In this document: one piece after another, positions 27,318-38,015 of the stretch
How the letters are laid out: every line of letters begins with the position of its first letter
How positions within the stretch are numbered: position 1 is the stretch's first letter
DNA from: Edaphobacter sp.
Lineage (GTDB): Bacteria; Acidobacteriota; Terriglobia; Terriglobales; Acidobacteriaceae
Assembly: GCF_028283685.1 (NCBI RefSeq)
Contig: NZ_JAPWKF010000004.1
Span: forward strand, 1-64,000
Direction: 5' to 3'
DNA: 64,000 nt
Made by a program: the position numbers and the translations under genes
The notes under the pieces: model-generated
The model's database searches: none
The model's input: only the letters and a program-made list of their open reading frames with translations
Told to the model about the DNA's origin: nothing

Positions 27318-28538
27318 CTACTTTAGCGCCATGACGACGATGCGTCCGTCGGAGTGAAAGCTGCCGCCAGTGGCTGTACGTGCCTCCTGCATGGGGTTCG
27401 ACGGCATGACGTAGGCTGCGCTTGAGTAGACTCCCGCGGCATCGAAGCTCTGCAGGATGTAGTCGCGCTCCTTGTCGATCTCGGGATCGATCTTGTGGGT
27501 GACGCCGCCGGTGCGCTGGTCCTTTTCGAAGCCGATGTCGTGGGTTGCGGAGCCGACCCATAGCGGGCGGCCGTCGATCATCTGATCGCTCTTCCAGACG
27601 CGCAGATGGTGACGCTCGGCGGCGACGAGGAGTGGATCGGCACGTGCGTAAGACATGTCCTGCGGCCGGTCGAATAGATAGAGCGTGCTCATCGGCATAG
27701 CGGTGTAGGCCTCTCGATTGAGCGTTGCCATCAGCCCGCTGAGGATGGCGTCCTGCACGGACTTATCGACAGCCACCCAGCCGGCGGCTTTGAAGGCATC
27801 TTTGACCTCTTGCTCGGTGCCGACGAGGGCGAAGTTCACCATGTCACCGGGATTACCGTTGCCGCTGGCGGTGTCGGTGACGCGGCGTGGAATGGTGTCA
27901 AAGTTAGCCGGGGTGATGAGCGTGCTGATGGGACTGGAGGCAGGTGCGGCGAGCACGTTGGTCTTGAACTTCTGCGGCTCGGTGAACTTGACATTCACCT
28001 TGTACTCGCCCGTAGCCGTGAGGTCGCTGCTCAGGTTGGCGCGTAGAAAGAGTTTGCCGGTGGTCGGCATCGTGACCTGTCCTGCGGCACCGATGGAAAA
28101 GGGAACCGAGGCTCCTATGTCGCTGACGCGGCCGACGAGCGCGCCGACCTTCGCCGAGTTCAGCGGGAACTGACGGATGAGGTCCTTCCACCCGCGGTCG
28201 AGTCCATCGGCAGTGCTCTTGCGGCCGTCGGCGAGGGTCAGGTCGCCGGAGACCGTGAAGCTCGCGATCTCGCCAGCGGCGAGGTGCACTCCGGTGTCGA
28301 CCCAATCGCCGCTGGTAACTTTGAACTCGTAGTTCTGCTTGTGCGGCGGGACGGCGGCGGGGCTCTCGACCTTCTGTGAGCGCATGCTCGTGATCGCCTC
28401 AACATGCGGCGTGGTGGATATGGGGGGCGGTGTTGTCGCCGATGGCGTCTCCTGCGGCTGCTGGCCCAGAAGAAGGGTGCCGCTGGGCGATATCAATCCA
28501 GGCATCAGCGCAATGACCAGGAAGTACCAGAAACGCAT
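27318..28538 (-). CDS. Secreted protein with LssY_C-type domain
   Basis: A 406-residue exported protein. It has a signal peptide (MRFWYFLVIALMPG) and a Pro/Thr-rich linker. A beta-sandwich domain follows, of the PA-IL/lectin-like kind (DWVDTGVHLAAGEIASFTVSGDL), and then an LssY C-terminal domain (about residues 250-390: VNFALVGTEQEVKDAFKAAGWV, DRPQDMSYARADPL, RHHLRVWKSD). LssY_C occurs with phosphatase domains in other bacteria; its role is unknown. ATG at 28538 chosen because it begins the signal. Divergent from the DUF4397 gene. Confidence 0.8.
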   Translation of the reverse strand: MRFWYFLVIALMPGLISPSGTLLLGQQPQETPSATTPPPISTTPHVEAITSMRSQKVESPAAVPPHKQNYEFKVTSGDWVDTGVHLAAGEIASFTVSGDLTLADGRKSTADGLDRGWKDLIRQFPLNSAKVGALVGRVSDIGASVPFSIGAAGQVTMPTTGKLFLRANLSSDLTATGEYKVNVKFTEPQKFKTNVLAAPASSPISTLITPANFDTIPRRVTDTASGNGNPGDMVNFALVGTEQEVKDAFKAAGWVAVDKSVQDAILSGLMATLNREAYTAMPMSTLYLFDRPQDMSYARADPLLVAAERHHLRVWKSDQMIDGRPLWVGSATHDIGFEKDQRTGGVTHKIDPEIDKERDYILQSFDAAGVYSSAAYVMPSNPMQEARTATGGSFHSDGRIVVMALK

Positions 28539-28619
28539 TCGTCGCACCCCATGTTCAGATCGTTTAGAGTGAATCATGTACCAACTCATCTTAAGATGCT
28601 GAACCCCGGCCAGCCGCGT

Positions 28620-29360
28620 ATGTCGCTCTCTGCCCTTCTCCGAAGGCTTGCTGTCTCAGCAGCATCGGTTGGGCTGACGGTGGGGCTCTCAGGCTGTCAA
28701 GGAATTGTATCCAGCCAGAGCGGATCGCAGGTGCGTTTCATCGATGCCTCGCCGGACGCACCGGGGCTGGACATCTACCAGAACAATACAGCGGTCGCCT
28801 ATAACCTTGGCTTTGGCACGGTGACGTCGTATGTGCCGGTCAATCCGGGAATGTACACCACGTTAGCGGCCCAGGCAGGCACCAAGCAGACACTCGTCTC
28901 GGCAAAGGGTACTTATGTGACCGGAAGCCAGTACACGGTGCTGATCGGCAACGTTGTGGCCAGCCTGCAAGGGACCGTGCTGAAGGATCAGAGCCAGGCT
29001 GCTCCTACTGGCCAGATGGCCGTGCGCTTCATCAACCAGGCGACGACCGGCGCGGCACAGGATATTTATCTTGTGCCTTCGGGACAGAAGCTCACCGCCG
29101 TGACGCCGGTGTATACGAATATCGCATTCAACGCGAATACCGGCTACCTGAACGTTCCCTCTGGGGCCTATACGCTCGTCCTTCTGCCCGCCGGCACGGT
29201 GCCTGACGATGACACGGTGCCGGCCTATACAGGCGCTCAGGTGACCTACTCCAGCGGCACAGCGACGACGCTGATCCTGATCGACCAACAGATCCAGACG
29301 ACGACCAAGCTACAGGTCATTACGGCGACGGACTACACCTCGCCGACAGCTACAAATTAG
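28620..29360 (+). CDS. DUF4397 domain lipoprotein
   Basis: A 246-residue exported lipoprotein: signal segment SAASVGLTVGLSG with a lipobox Cys (LSGC) at about residue 26. The DUF4397 repeats follow: VRFIDASPDAPGLDIYQNN and, in the second half, VRFINQATTGAAQDIYLVPS. The two halves look like a tandem pair of the same fold. DUF4397 is of unknown function and common in extracellular lipoproteins. The ATG at 28620 is preferred to one at 28596 on signal length. No clear ribosome site. Confidence 0.85.
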   Translation: MSLSALLRRLAVSAASVGLTVGLSGCQGIVSSQSGSQVRFIDASPDAPGLDIYQNNTAVAYNLGFGTVTSYVPVNPGMYTTLAAQAGTKQTLVSAKGTYVTGSQYTVLIGNVVASLQGTVLKDQSQAAPTGQMAVRFINQATTGAAQDIYLVPSGQKLTAVTPVYTNIAFNANTGYLNVPSGAYTLVLLPAGTVPDDDTVPAYTGAQVTYSSGTATTLILIDQQIQTTTKLQVITATDYTSPTATN

Positions 29361-29379
29361 TGCAAGTCGTTAAATAACG

Positions 29380-29405
29380 AAGGCCGCCGATCTCTCGGCG
29401 GCCTT
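29380..29405. terminator. Bidirectional intrinsic terminator
   Basis: Hairpin AAGGCCGCCGA, TCTC loop, TCGGCGGCCTT, with T-rich flanks on the + strand, between the convergent DUF4397 gene and ahcY. Confidence 0.85.
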
Positions 29406-29425
29406 TGCGTTGTTGCCTGTGCTGC

Positions 29426-30856
29426 TTAGTAGCGATACTGCTCGGACTTGTATGGCCCCTCGACGGAGACGCCGAGATAGTCGGCCTGCCTGGGCGAGAG
29501 CGTCGTGAGCTTCACACCGATCTTCTCGAGGTGAAGACGTGCAACCTCCTCGTCGAGCTTCTTCGGCAGGATGTAGACGCCTACCTTGTAGGTGTCCTTG
29601 TTCTTCCAGAGGTCGAGAGCGGCCAGCGTCTGGTTGGAGAAGCTGTTCGACATGACGAAGCTCGGGTGGCCCGTGGCGCAGCCCAGGTTGACCAGACGGC
29701 CTTCAGCCAGCACGAAGATGCTGCTTCCGCTGGGGAAGGTGTACTTATCCACCTGCGGCTTGATGTTCAGCTTGGTAACGCCCGTGGCGCTGTTGAGCTG
29801 GTCCATCTGGATCTCGTTATCGAAGTGTCCGATGTTGCAGACGATCGCCTGATCTTTCATCTGCTGCATGTGTTCGAAGGTGATGATGTCGAGATTGCCG
29901 GTGCAGGTGACGTAGATATCGCCGCGGCCCAGGGTCTCTTCGATCGTCGTGACTTCATAGCCTTCCATGGCAGCCTGCAGCGCGTTGATGGGATCGATCT
30001 CGGTGACGATGACGCGAGCGCCGAGGCCGCGCAGCGATGCTGCCGAGCCCTTGCCCACATCGCCATAGCCGCAGATCACAGCTGTCTTACCTGCAACCAT
30101 CACATCGGTGGCACGCTTAATTCCATCGACGAGCGATTCGCGGCAGCCGTAGAGGTTGTCGAACTTCGACTTGGTGACCGAGTCGTTGACATTGATGGCG
30201 GGAACGAGCAGCTTGCCCTGCTCCATCATCTTGTACAGGCGGTGAACGCCGGTCGTCGTCTCTTCGGCGACGCCCTTCCACTCCTTCGCCATCTTCTGGA
30301 AGTAGGAGGAGTCTTCGGCGTTGATCTTCTTCAGCAGATCCTTGATGACCTGCTCCTCCTGATTGCCAGAGGGAGTGTTAACCCAGCCGTCGCCCTTCTC
30401 GAGGTCGACGCCCTTGTGGATCAGCAGGGTGACGTCGCCGCCATCGTCGATGACGATCTGCGGACCGAGGCCGCCCTTGTGGCGTAGCGCCTGATCGGTG
30501 CACCACCAGTACTCTTCGAGCGTCTCGCCCTTCCAGGCGTAGACGGGAACACCGGCGGCCGCGATGGCGGCGGCGGCGTGGTCCTGCGTGGAGAAGATGT
30601 TGCAGCTCGCCCAGCGCACATCGGCACCGAGGGCAACCATGGTCTCGATCAGCACGGCCGTCTGGATCGTCATATGTAACGATCCGGTGACGCGGACGCC
30701 AGCCAGCGGCTTGGACGGAGCGTATTTGTTGCGGATCGCCATCAGGCCGGGCATCTCCTGCTCGGCGATATCGATCTCTTTGCGTCCAAAATCTGCCAGC
30801 GAGATATCTGCGACCTTGTAGTCGACTGCTGCTGTATCGATGGTTGCTGTTGCCAT
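29426..30856 (-). CDS. ahcY: Adenosylhomocysteinase
   Basis: Hydrolyses S-adenosylhomocysteine to adenosine and homocysteine, closing the methyl cycle with MetK in the same region. 476 residues; NAD-binding Rossmann insert with [23 protein letters not shown] and SAH-binding [38 protein letters not shown]. The C-terminal YKSEQYRY is the conserved family end. ATG start with a GAGGTG ribosome site. Confidence 0.97.
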   Translation of the reverse strand: MATATIDTAAVDYKVADISLADFGRKEIDIAEQEMPGLMAIRNKYAPSKPLAGVRVTGSLHMTIQTAVLIETMVALGADVRWASCNIFSTQDHAAAAIAAAGVPVYAWKGETLEEYWWCTDQALRHKGGLGPQIVIDDGGDVTLLIHKGVDLEKGDGWVNTPSGNQEEQVIKDLLKKINAEDSSYFQKMAKEWKGVAEETTTGVHRLYKMMEQGKLLVPAINVNDSVTKSKFDNLYGCRESLVDGIKRATDVMVAGKTAVICGYGDVGKGSAASLRGLGARVIVTEIDPINALQAAMEGYEVTTIEETLGRGDIYVTCTGNLDIITFEHMQQMKDQAIVCNIGHFDNEIQMDQLNSATGVTKLNIKPQVDKYTFPSGSSIFVLAEGRLVNLGCATGHPSFVMSNSFSNQTLAALDLWKNKDTYKVGVYILPKKLDEEVARLHLEKIGVKLTTLSPRQADYLGVSVEGPYKSEQYRY

Positions 30857-30969
30857 GAAGGCACCTCAAGCTTTCAGGAAAAATGTGAGATTAATTGCCC
30901 GAATCTCCAATCTCAAGGATACCATCGGCGAGTGAATTGGTCCGTATTGCCGGTAGGCATCCTTAGCTT

Positions 30970-32292
30970 TCAGGTTTGAGAGAGTTGTGCGGTCGAGCTG
31001 CCGAATCTCTTTGTCATCAGGCTGATGATGGCAGCCATAAGAAACAGCACGGCGATGGCGTACAGGCCCCTGGCGAAACTGTGGGTCGACTCGCGTAGCA
31101 GGCCCGTGATGTAGGGTCCGGTAAAGCCGCCCAGCGCACCCAGACTGGTGACGAGAGCGACCCCTGCAGCGGCCGCCGAGCCAGTGGCGTTTCTCGTCAT
31201 CAGCGCCCAGAAGGGGCCCATCGAGCTGAACATGCCGATGGTGGTCAGCGAGAAACCGCATAGTGCAAGCGGCATCGTCGTTGCCGCTCCGGCAAGAGCA
31301 AAGCCGACTCCAGCGCAGACCATGCAGCCAGCGATGTGAGCGCTTCGCTCATTCCAGCGGTCGGAGCTCCAGCCGACGATGACGGTAACGATGGCGGCCA
31401 GCAGGTAGGTGACGGTCGAAAGGCGTGCGATGCCGCTTGCGTCAGGACTTCCGTGAAGATTGCTGAGCATCAGCGGCATCCACAGATTGACGACGTAGAC
31501 GCCGATCTGCACGGTGATGTAGACGACGATCAGCAGCCAGAGGATCGGCAGGCGGAAGGCATCGGCGAAGGAGTGATGCTGCGTCGCTCCGTATCGCGCA
31601 CGATCTGCTTCCAACTCCTGCATGAGCCACTGCTGTTCTTCTGCCATAAGCCAGTGAGCCTCGGTGGGGCTGTCGCGCAGGATGAAGAGGACGGAGATGC
31701 CCAGCAGGATTGTCGGAATTCCCTCGGCGATAAAGAGCCACTGCCATCCACTGAGCCCATAGAGACCGTCGAGCTTCAGAAGAGCGCTTGAGAGCGGACC
31801 TCCGAAGACGCCGGCGAGGGAGGTTGCGGTCATGAACTTGGCCACTGCACGCGCCCGTACATGCGATGGAAACCATTGCGTGAGGTAGAGCAGCATGCCG
31901 GGAACGAAGCCCGCCTCGCCGACGCCAAGCAGAAAACGCGTCAGGTAGAACGATGTCGGCGTGCGAACCAGGGCCATCAGCGCAGCGATGAAGCCCCACG
32001 AGATCATGATGCGCGCGATCCAGAGCCGCGTCCCGACGCGCGGAATCATCATGCTGCTGGGCAGATCGAAGAACGCGTAGCCGAGAAAGAAGATGGCCGC
32101 ACCGGTGCCATAGACAGAATCGCTGAAGCCAAGCTGGCGCTTCATGTCGATGGCGGCGAAGCCTACATTGACGCGGTCGATGTAGGCGACGATATAAAGC
32201 AAAAACAGATAAGGGACGATGCGGCGTGTGATCTTCGCGTAGAGCGAGCGTTCCTCGACCGCGTTCCGGTTCAGCTGCGCTGCCTCGATCAT
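30970..32292 (-). CDS. MFS transporter of the anion:cation symporter type
   Basis: A 440-residue transporter with 12 predicted helices. It opens VPYLFLLYIVAYIDRVNVGFA, the typical ACS-subfamily first helix, and has GVGEAGFVPGMLLYLTQWFP and WLFIAEGIPTILLGI. ACS members take up organic anions such as tartrate or phthalate; the substrate cannot be read here. It starts 4 bases after ada on the same strand, so the two are probably co-transcribed. Confidence 0.88.
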   Translation of the reverse strand: MIEAAQLNRNAVEERSLYAKITRRIVPYLFLLYIVAYIDRVNVGFAAIDMKRQLGFSDSVYGTGAAIFFLGYAFFDLPSSMMIPRVGTRLWIARIMISWGFIAALMALVRTPTSFYLTRFLLGVGEAGFVPGMLLYLTQWFPSHVRARAVAKFMTATSLAGVFGGPLSSALLKLDGLYGLSGWQWLFIAEGIPTILLGISVLFILRDSPTEAHWLMAEEQQWLMQELEADRARYGATQHHSFADAFRLPILWLLIVVYITVQIGVYVVNLWMPLMLSNLHGSPDASGIARLSTVTYLLAAIVTVIVGWSSDRWNERSAHIAGCMVCAGVGFALAGAATTMPLALCGFSLTTIGMFSSMGPFWALMTRNATGSAAAAGVALVTSLGALGGFTGPYITGLLRESTHSFARGLYAIAVLFLMAAIISLMTKRFGSSTAQLSQT

Positions 32293-32296
32293 CGCT

Positions 32297-33412
32297 TCAC
32301 TGTAACTGCCGCCTTCGCTTCTGTGGGAGCTTTTCTGCTTCCAGCAGCCTTCGCTTGCGCTCTGTGCCCCAGCGGTAGCCGGTCAACGAGCCGTCCTTGC
32401 CGATGATGCGGTGACAGGGAACGACGATGGCGACGGGGTTTGCGGCGCAGGCTCCGGCGACGGCGCGGGTTGCGGTTGGCGAACCAAGCTCGGTAGCCAG
32501 GCCGGAGTAGGTGCGGGTCTCCCCGCGCGGGATCGCCTTTAGCGCATTCCATACGCGCTGCTGAAATGCAGTGGCACGCACGTCAAGCGGAAAGGTTGCA
32601 GCCAGGGGATGTTCGGTGGTCTGGCTTGCGACGAATCGAATCGCCTCACCCAGCCATCCGTCCGTCCTGCTATCTGCGACGAGATTGGCGCTTGGAAAGG
32701 TTGCGAGTAGAAGAGCCTTCAGCTCCATGTCATCTTCGCCGAAGGTGATGGAACAGATGCCCTTTTCCGTCGCCGCCACGAGCATGCGGCCAAGAGGGCA
32801 GCTGGCAGTGGCATATTTTACGGTGATTCCCTTTGCGCCACTCTTCATCTCTCGCGGCGTCATGCCCAGCTGTGCATTGCTTTTTTCGTACAGGCGGCTG
32901 CTCGAACCGAAGCCTGCGTCGTAGATCGCATCCGTGACAGTCATGGCGGGTCTCCTCATCTTGTGCTTGAAGTTCTCCATGCGCTGCGCCCTGGCATACT
33001 GCGCCGGGCTGACGCCGAAGACACGGCGGAAGGCACGCATCAGGGTCAGCCTGTCGACCCCGGCCTTTTGTGCCAGTTGTGACATCGTTTGCGATTCATC
33101 GGCGTGCCCGCGGAGGTGCTCCGCGATCTCGGTGACGAGGTCAGCCTGGGGATCGGGTCGTGGAGATGTTCTATCGGGCTCGCAGCGCAGGCAGGCGCGA
33201 TAGCCCGCCTCAACAGCATCCGCCAGGGTTGAGAAGAACTGCACGTTCTCGCGTGCAGGGCGTCGGCTGGGGCAACTCGGCTTGCAGACGACTCCGGTCG
33301 ACCGGACAGCATAGTAAAACTGCCCGTCTGCCTTTGCGTCTCGCTGAAGTACCTGTTGCCAGCGACGGCCGGTGTTTGATGCGCTGTGATTTTTGATTGC
33401 GGTCATCTCCAT
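32297..33412 (-). CDS. ada: Bifunctional methyl-phosphotriester/O6-alkylguanine DNA repair regulator Ada
   Basis: A 371-residue full-length Ada. It has an N-terminal zinc domain with Cys43, Cys47, Cys74 and Cys77 (CKPSC and CLRC), the first of which is the phosphotriester acceptor. An AraC-type HTH region follows (about 90-180, GVDRLTLMRAFRRVFGVSP), and then the O6-methylguanine transferase domain with PCHR and acceptor Cys333. Once alkylated Ada activates its own operon in other bacteria. The ATG at 33412 (MEMTAIKN) with an AAGGAAG site 8 bases upstream is the start. 4 bases upstream of the MFS gene. Confidence 0.93.
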   Translation of the reverse strand: MEMTAIKNHSASNTGRRWQQVLQRDAKADGQFYYAVRSTGVVCKPSCPSRRPARENVQFFSTLADAVEAGYRACLRCEPDRTSPRPDPQADLVTEIAEHLRGHADESQTMSQLAQKAGVDRLTLMRAFRRVFGVSPAQYARAQRMENFKHKMRRPAMTVTDAIYDAGFGSSSRLYEKSNAQLGMTPREMKSGAKGITVKYATASCPLGRMLVAATEKGICSITFGEDDMELKALLLATFPSANLVADSRTDGWLGEAIRFVASQTTEHPLAATFPLDVRATAFQQRVWNALKAIPRGETRTYSGLATELGSPTATRAVAGACAANPVAIVVPCHRIIGKDGSLTGYRWGTERKRRLLEAEKLPQKRRRQLQ

Positions 33413-33476
33413 GTCAGTATCTTCCTTGACCGGCACGATGGCTACAATCCGAAATGTTCGTGCAAATTAATGCTGC

Positions 33477-34412
33477 TCATTCGTCAATGCTGCTCACTCC
33501 CGTCGGTTCGGCGACCGATCCTGTTTCGGGAGCAGTGCCTGCGTCCGCACTCGCAGGAGACAACGGCAGGGGAACACGTTCACCCGTCTCGTCCACCTCG
33601 TTGCTTTCGACGTAGAAGTGTGTGAGCAGTGCATTGCCGAAGCTGGTCGTGATGGCGACATCGGTGGCATCTCGGCCGGTAGCCATCAGCACGCGCCCGA
33701 TCCGCGGCGTGTTGTGACGCGCGTCCATCGTCCACCAGCGGCCGCCGAGGTAGACCTGATACCAGGCGCTGAAGTCTCCTGCGCCTGAGTAAGGAACGCG
33801 CATGTCGCCGAGATAGCCGGTGACGTAGCGGGCCGGGATGTTCATGGCACGCGTCAGTGTGATGGCAAGATGTTGATAGTCGCGGCAGACGCCTACGCGC
33901 TCCGTGAAGACGTCGAGTGCCGTCTTGGTGGGACGCGCGGTCTGGTAGTTGAACTTCACATGATCGTGGACCCAATCGCGAATAGTGACTGCGCGCATCC
34001 ATCCAGGTGCTGTTGAGGCAAAGAGATCGCAGGCGATCTGCGATAGCTTGTCGACTTCGCAGTAGCGGCTGCTGAGGAGATACTGCAGCATCTCGTCGGG
34101 CAGGCCCTCTACAGGATGCTGGTCTGTGCCGAAGCCATTTTCATCTGGTGTGGGTTCGATCTCAATCAGGCTGCTTCCTGCAAGACGTAGGGCTCCGGCT
34201 GGCGCACTGAAGCGCGTGCAGCGATTGCCAAAGCTGTCAACGTACTCATGCCCTTCGAGCTCACGTTTGGTATCGAGGTCGATGTGCTCGATTGAGAGAG
34301 ATTCTCCTTCGCGATGCGCGCCGTCGAGCGAAGGATGAAGCCGAAGCATCGCCACAATACTAAGAGCCGCCGGCAGATGAAACTGGATATCGTACTCGGA
34401 GCGGATAAGCAT
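33477..34412 (-). CDS. Transglutaminase-like family protein with altered catalytic triad
   Basis: A 311-residue soluble protein: an N-terminal beta domain (MLIRSEYDIQFHLPA), then a transglutaminase-core region with nucleophile Cys176 (GVCRDYQHLAITL). The position of the catalytic His in the strand that normally reads HAW is Ser215 (DFSAWYQVYL). Asp230 follows in RWWTMDARHN. The missing His means it may not be an active protease or transglutaminase, or may use another residue. Function unknown. Confidence 0.82.
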   Translation of the reverse strand: MLIRSEYDIQFHLPAALSIVAMLRLHPSLDGAHREGESLSIEHIDLDTKRELEGHEYVDSFGNRCTRFSAPAGALRLAGSSLIEIEPTPDENGFGTDQHPVEGLPDEMLQYLLSSRYCEVDKLSQIACDLFASTAPGWMRAVTIRDWVHDHVKFNYQTARPTKTALDVFTERVGVCRDYQHLAITLTRAMNIPARYVTGYLGDMRVPYSGAGDFSAWYQVYLGGRWWTMDARHNTPRIGRVLMATGRDATDVAITTSFGNALLTHFYVESNEVDETGERVPLPLSPASADAGTAPETGSVAEPTGVSSIDE

Positions 34413-34543
34413 AGTGTGGAGACCTCGGACAGAAGGTGCTTTCTAAAAGCAGAGGAGCAGACCCGCGCGCGACTAACCTGCGGTTGGATGCTCTGCTTAC
34501 AACATGCGGTTGTGCTGTGGGACTTTCGCTTTTGCCTGGGGCC

Positions 34544-34580
34544 GTTAAAAACATGGTGGCGGACCCTAAGGCCCGCCACC
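34544..34580 (-). terminator. Intrinsic terminator after metK
   Basis: Minus strand: GGTGGCGG, a loop, then CCGCCACC followed by ATGTTTTT. It lies about 20 bases after the metK stop. Confidence 0.75.
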
Positions 34581-34601
34581 TGATGGATTTACCGCAAAAT
34601 C

Positions 34602-35768
<1,167 letters not shown>

Positions 35769-35938
35769 TTACAGGCTCCTTATTGAGGCTCGTACGGAAG
35801 ACGTGCCAATGCTCTTAATAACCCTCTTATTTTACCTCTGCACGAGAGCAGGGATTGCAGTCAGACACTTATTGGCCCGGAATCCGCATCTAACGGCAGC
35901 GGATTGCATTGAGTGGAGAAATAAGAGACTTTGGAGAC

Positions 35939-36361
35939 TTACAAGGACAAGTGGCCGTGCAGGACGTATTTCCAGACGCTCCAGCCCAGCATCACGAGCG
36001 TCATCAGCATGACCGCGACACCAAGCCAGCGTGCCCCGGAGCCGGAGCGGGCGTTCCCGCGACTCTTGCGAACATTCTCTGCAAACTCGACCCAATCCTT
36101 GTCGGTGGGGGATGACGAACCGCCCATCTCTCGAAGGGTTCTCTCGAATTTCTCCATCCAGCTGGTCTCATCGAGACCCACAGCGGTCACATAGCTCCGC
36201 AGAATACCTTTGCGAAAGACGCCGCCGGGCAGTTCCATCAGGCGGCCGCTTTCCAGCGCCTCAAGATGACGGACCGAGACCTTCGTCATGGCACAGATCG
36301 TATCGAGCGTAACCTGCCTATGCTCGCGTTCCATCCGCAACTCGTCGCCGAATCGTTCCAT
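35939..36361 (-). CDS. HTH-domain membrane protein, RodZ-like N-terminus
   Basis: A 140-residue protein: an N-terminal Cro/CI-like HTH (MERFGDELRMEREHRQVTLDTICAMTKVSVRHLEALESGR), the RodZ-type GVFRKGILRSYVTAVGLD extension, a Ser/Asp linker and one membrane helix (WLGVAVMLMTLVMLGWSVW) followed by a very short periplasmic end. Full RodZ has a large C-terminal periplasmic domain; here it is missing, so this is a short version or a RodZ-related regulator. Cell-shape role is inferred only. Confidence 0.8.
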   Translation of the reverse strand: MERFGDELRMEREHRQVTLDTICAMTKVSVRHLEALESGRLMELPGGVFRKGILRSYVTAVGLDETSWMEKFERTLREMGGSSSPTDKDWVEFAENVRKSRGNARSGSGARWLGVAVMLMTLVMLGWSVWKYVLHGHLSL

Positions 36362-36716
36362 TCCGCTCCGTACGCGCCAGTCGACAAAATCGAGCCATGC
36401 CTATCAAACGGCATGGGTTGTGGGCAGAATAGCCCGGCCGGCGGTCGAAGTCAAAAAAACCAGCCTTTTTGATGGGGGGACGTACCAACATGGTCATTCT
36501 ACAGGGGGATACACCCACCCCTTTGATTCGCCTCAGTGCTTCCCTCGACCGATTCCAAACGTAACCACCGGTCCTGGTCGTGATTTTGGGATATTGCGCT
36601 ATGCTCCCTCTCTCCTCGTCAGAGTCACCGCAGCGCATGTTGAGGTTCCGATCACCTCTTCCGAGCGTCGGAGTTCCGGTCAATAGAGGCCTGGCTGCCA
36701 TACACTGGAAAGCAGC
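36362..36716. other. Intergenic region, 355 bases, no gene seen
   Basis: Divergent region between the HTH protein and the permease. It has no convincing short gene, RNA or repeat. It should hold the promoters of both neighbours, but none is clear enough to mark. Confidence 0.5.
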
Positions 36717-37808
36717 ATGAATAAGCTTGTTGTCGGCAATCTCATCCACCGTCCTCTCCGTTCGCTCATCAGCGCCCTCGCCATTGCGATTGAGGTCATC
36801 ATGATCCTCTCGATCACGGCGATTCTTCTCGGCAAGATTGATGGATTCAAGACCCGTCAGAACGGCATTGGCATGGACATGATCGTGCGTCCCAGCACGA
36901 CCAACAACTTTATCGGGATGAGTTCTGCCGCAGCCTCGGTGAAGGTGGCCGATATTCTGGCCAAGATTCCTCATGTTGCGGTGGCTGCGCCGGTCAATAT
37001 TCAGCTGACGGGGTCGCTGGATAGCATATACGGCGTCGACTATAAGAGCTTCAACGATCTCCTGCCGTTTACTTTTCTCAGCGGCGGGCCGTTTCAGGGG
37101 CCTGATGACGTGATCATCGATGATTACGCTGCTCCTGGAAAGAAGGTCGGTGATTCGATCAAGATCCTCAATCACGACTTCCACATCTGCGGCATCGTCG
37201 AGCATGGCAAGGGCGGACGCAAGTTTATTCCGTTGACCACCATGGGTTCTTTGACCGGAACTGAGGGTAAGGCCTCGCTGTTCTATCTGCGAACGGAAGA
37301 GCAGCCGAAGTATCAGGATGAGATCCGCAAGGCCATCCTGGCCACCGACGGCATGTCGCAGTACAACGTTGCCACTGCCGAAGAGTATCTCTCCGCGATC
37401 TCGCCCTCCCGACTCCCTTATATGAGCACGGCAATCCGGGTGGTCGTGGGGATTGCCCTGGTGATTGGATTCCTGGTCATCTTCCAGTCGATGTACACGG
37501 CGGTGATGGAGCGTACTCGCGAGATCGGCATTCTGAAGTCGATGGGTGCCTCACGCGGCTACATTGTCGGTCTCGTACTACGTGAGACCGCGGTTATTGC
37601 AGCGGTTGGAACGATATTGGGAGTCATCTCCAGCTTTGCACTGAGCGTGGCGCTCGATGCAAAGTTTCCGACGCTGGATTTTGTCATCGACCTGCCCTGG
37701 GTCTGGAAGGCGATCGCGATCGCCTTCCTGGGGGCCATGTTTGGAGCGCTCTATCCGGCCTTCAAGGCAGCCAGCAAAGATCCGATCGATGCGCTGGCCT
37801 ACGAATAG
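36717..37808 (+). CDS. ABC transporter permease, FtsX/MacB type
   Basis: A 363-residue permease: one N-terminal membrane helix (about 16-38), a periplasmic domain of about 190 residues (MacB-like, with IDDYAAPGKKVGDSI), then three C-terminal helices. It has the family signature VMERTREIGILKSMGASRGYIVG and ends FKAASKDPIDALAYE, a classic FtsX-superfamily end. No ATPase is adjacent. A matching LolD/MacB-type ATPase lies 20 kb away (57818-58591), but pairing is a guess. Confidence 0.9.
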   Translation: MNKLVVGNLIHRPLRSLISALAIAIEVIMILSITAILLGKIDGFKTRQNGIGMDMIVRPSTTNNFIGMSSAAASVKVADILAKIPHVAVAAPVNIQLTGSLDSIYGVDYKSFNDLLPFTFLSGGPFQGPDDVIIDDYAAPGKKVGDSIKILNHDFHICGIVEHGKGGRKFIPLTTMGSLTGTEGKASLFYLRTEEQPKYQDEIRKAILATDGMSQYNVATAEEYLSAISPSRLPYMSTAIRVVVGIALVIGFLVIFQSMYTAVMERTREIGILKSMGASRGYIVGLVLRETAVIAAVGTILGVISSFALSVALDAKFPTLDFVIDLPWVWKAIAIAFLGAMFGALYPAFKAASKDPIDALAYE

Positions 37809-38015
37809 AAGGCAGCAGCACTGGAGCGAGCCGTCTTGCATCGCAGACGGCTCGCCGGTAACTTAATGAAAGGAAGAGCGGAGTCGACGGCCATGAAGCC
37901 GCACCCGTCTCCTGATTCGGCGCCGTAAACCATATTCCGAAACCATTCAAGGTGGTAGGAGGCGGCGCGAGTGCTTTCTTCGGCGGTGTAGCCGTTTCTC
38001 TGGTCGACCTTGCTT

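Noticed and set aside
35769..35938. SAM riboswitch before metK (and an SAH riboswitch before ahcY, 30857-30969)
   Set aside because: Neither leader shows the core motifs of these riboswitches; only ribosome sites are visible.
36318..37205. A 295-codon minus-strand open frame
   Set aside because: It lies opposite the FtsX-type permease and overlaps the HTH gene; the permease has clear family motifs.
37827..37854. Perfect hairpin after the permease
   Set aside because: Stem of 10 bp but no T-run follows on either strand, so it is not called a terminator.
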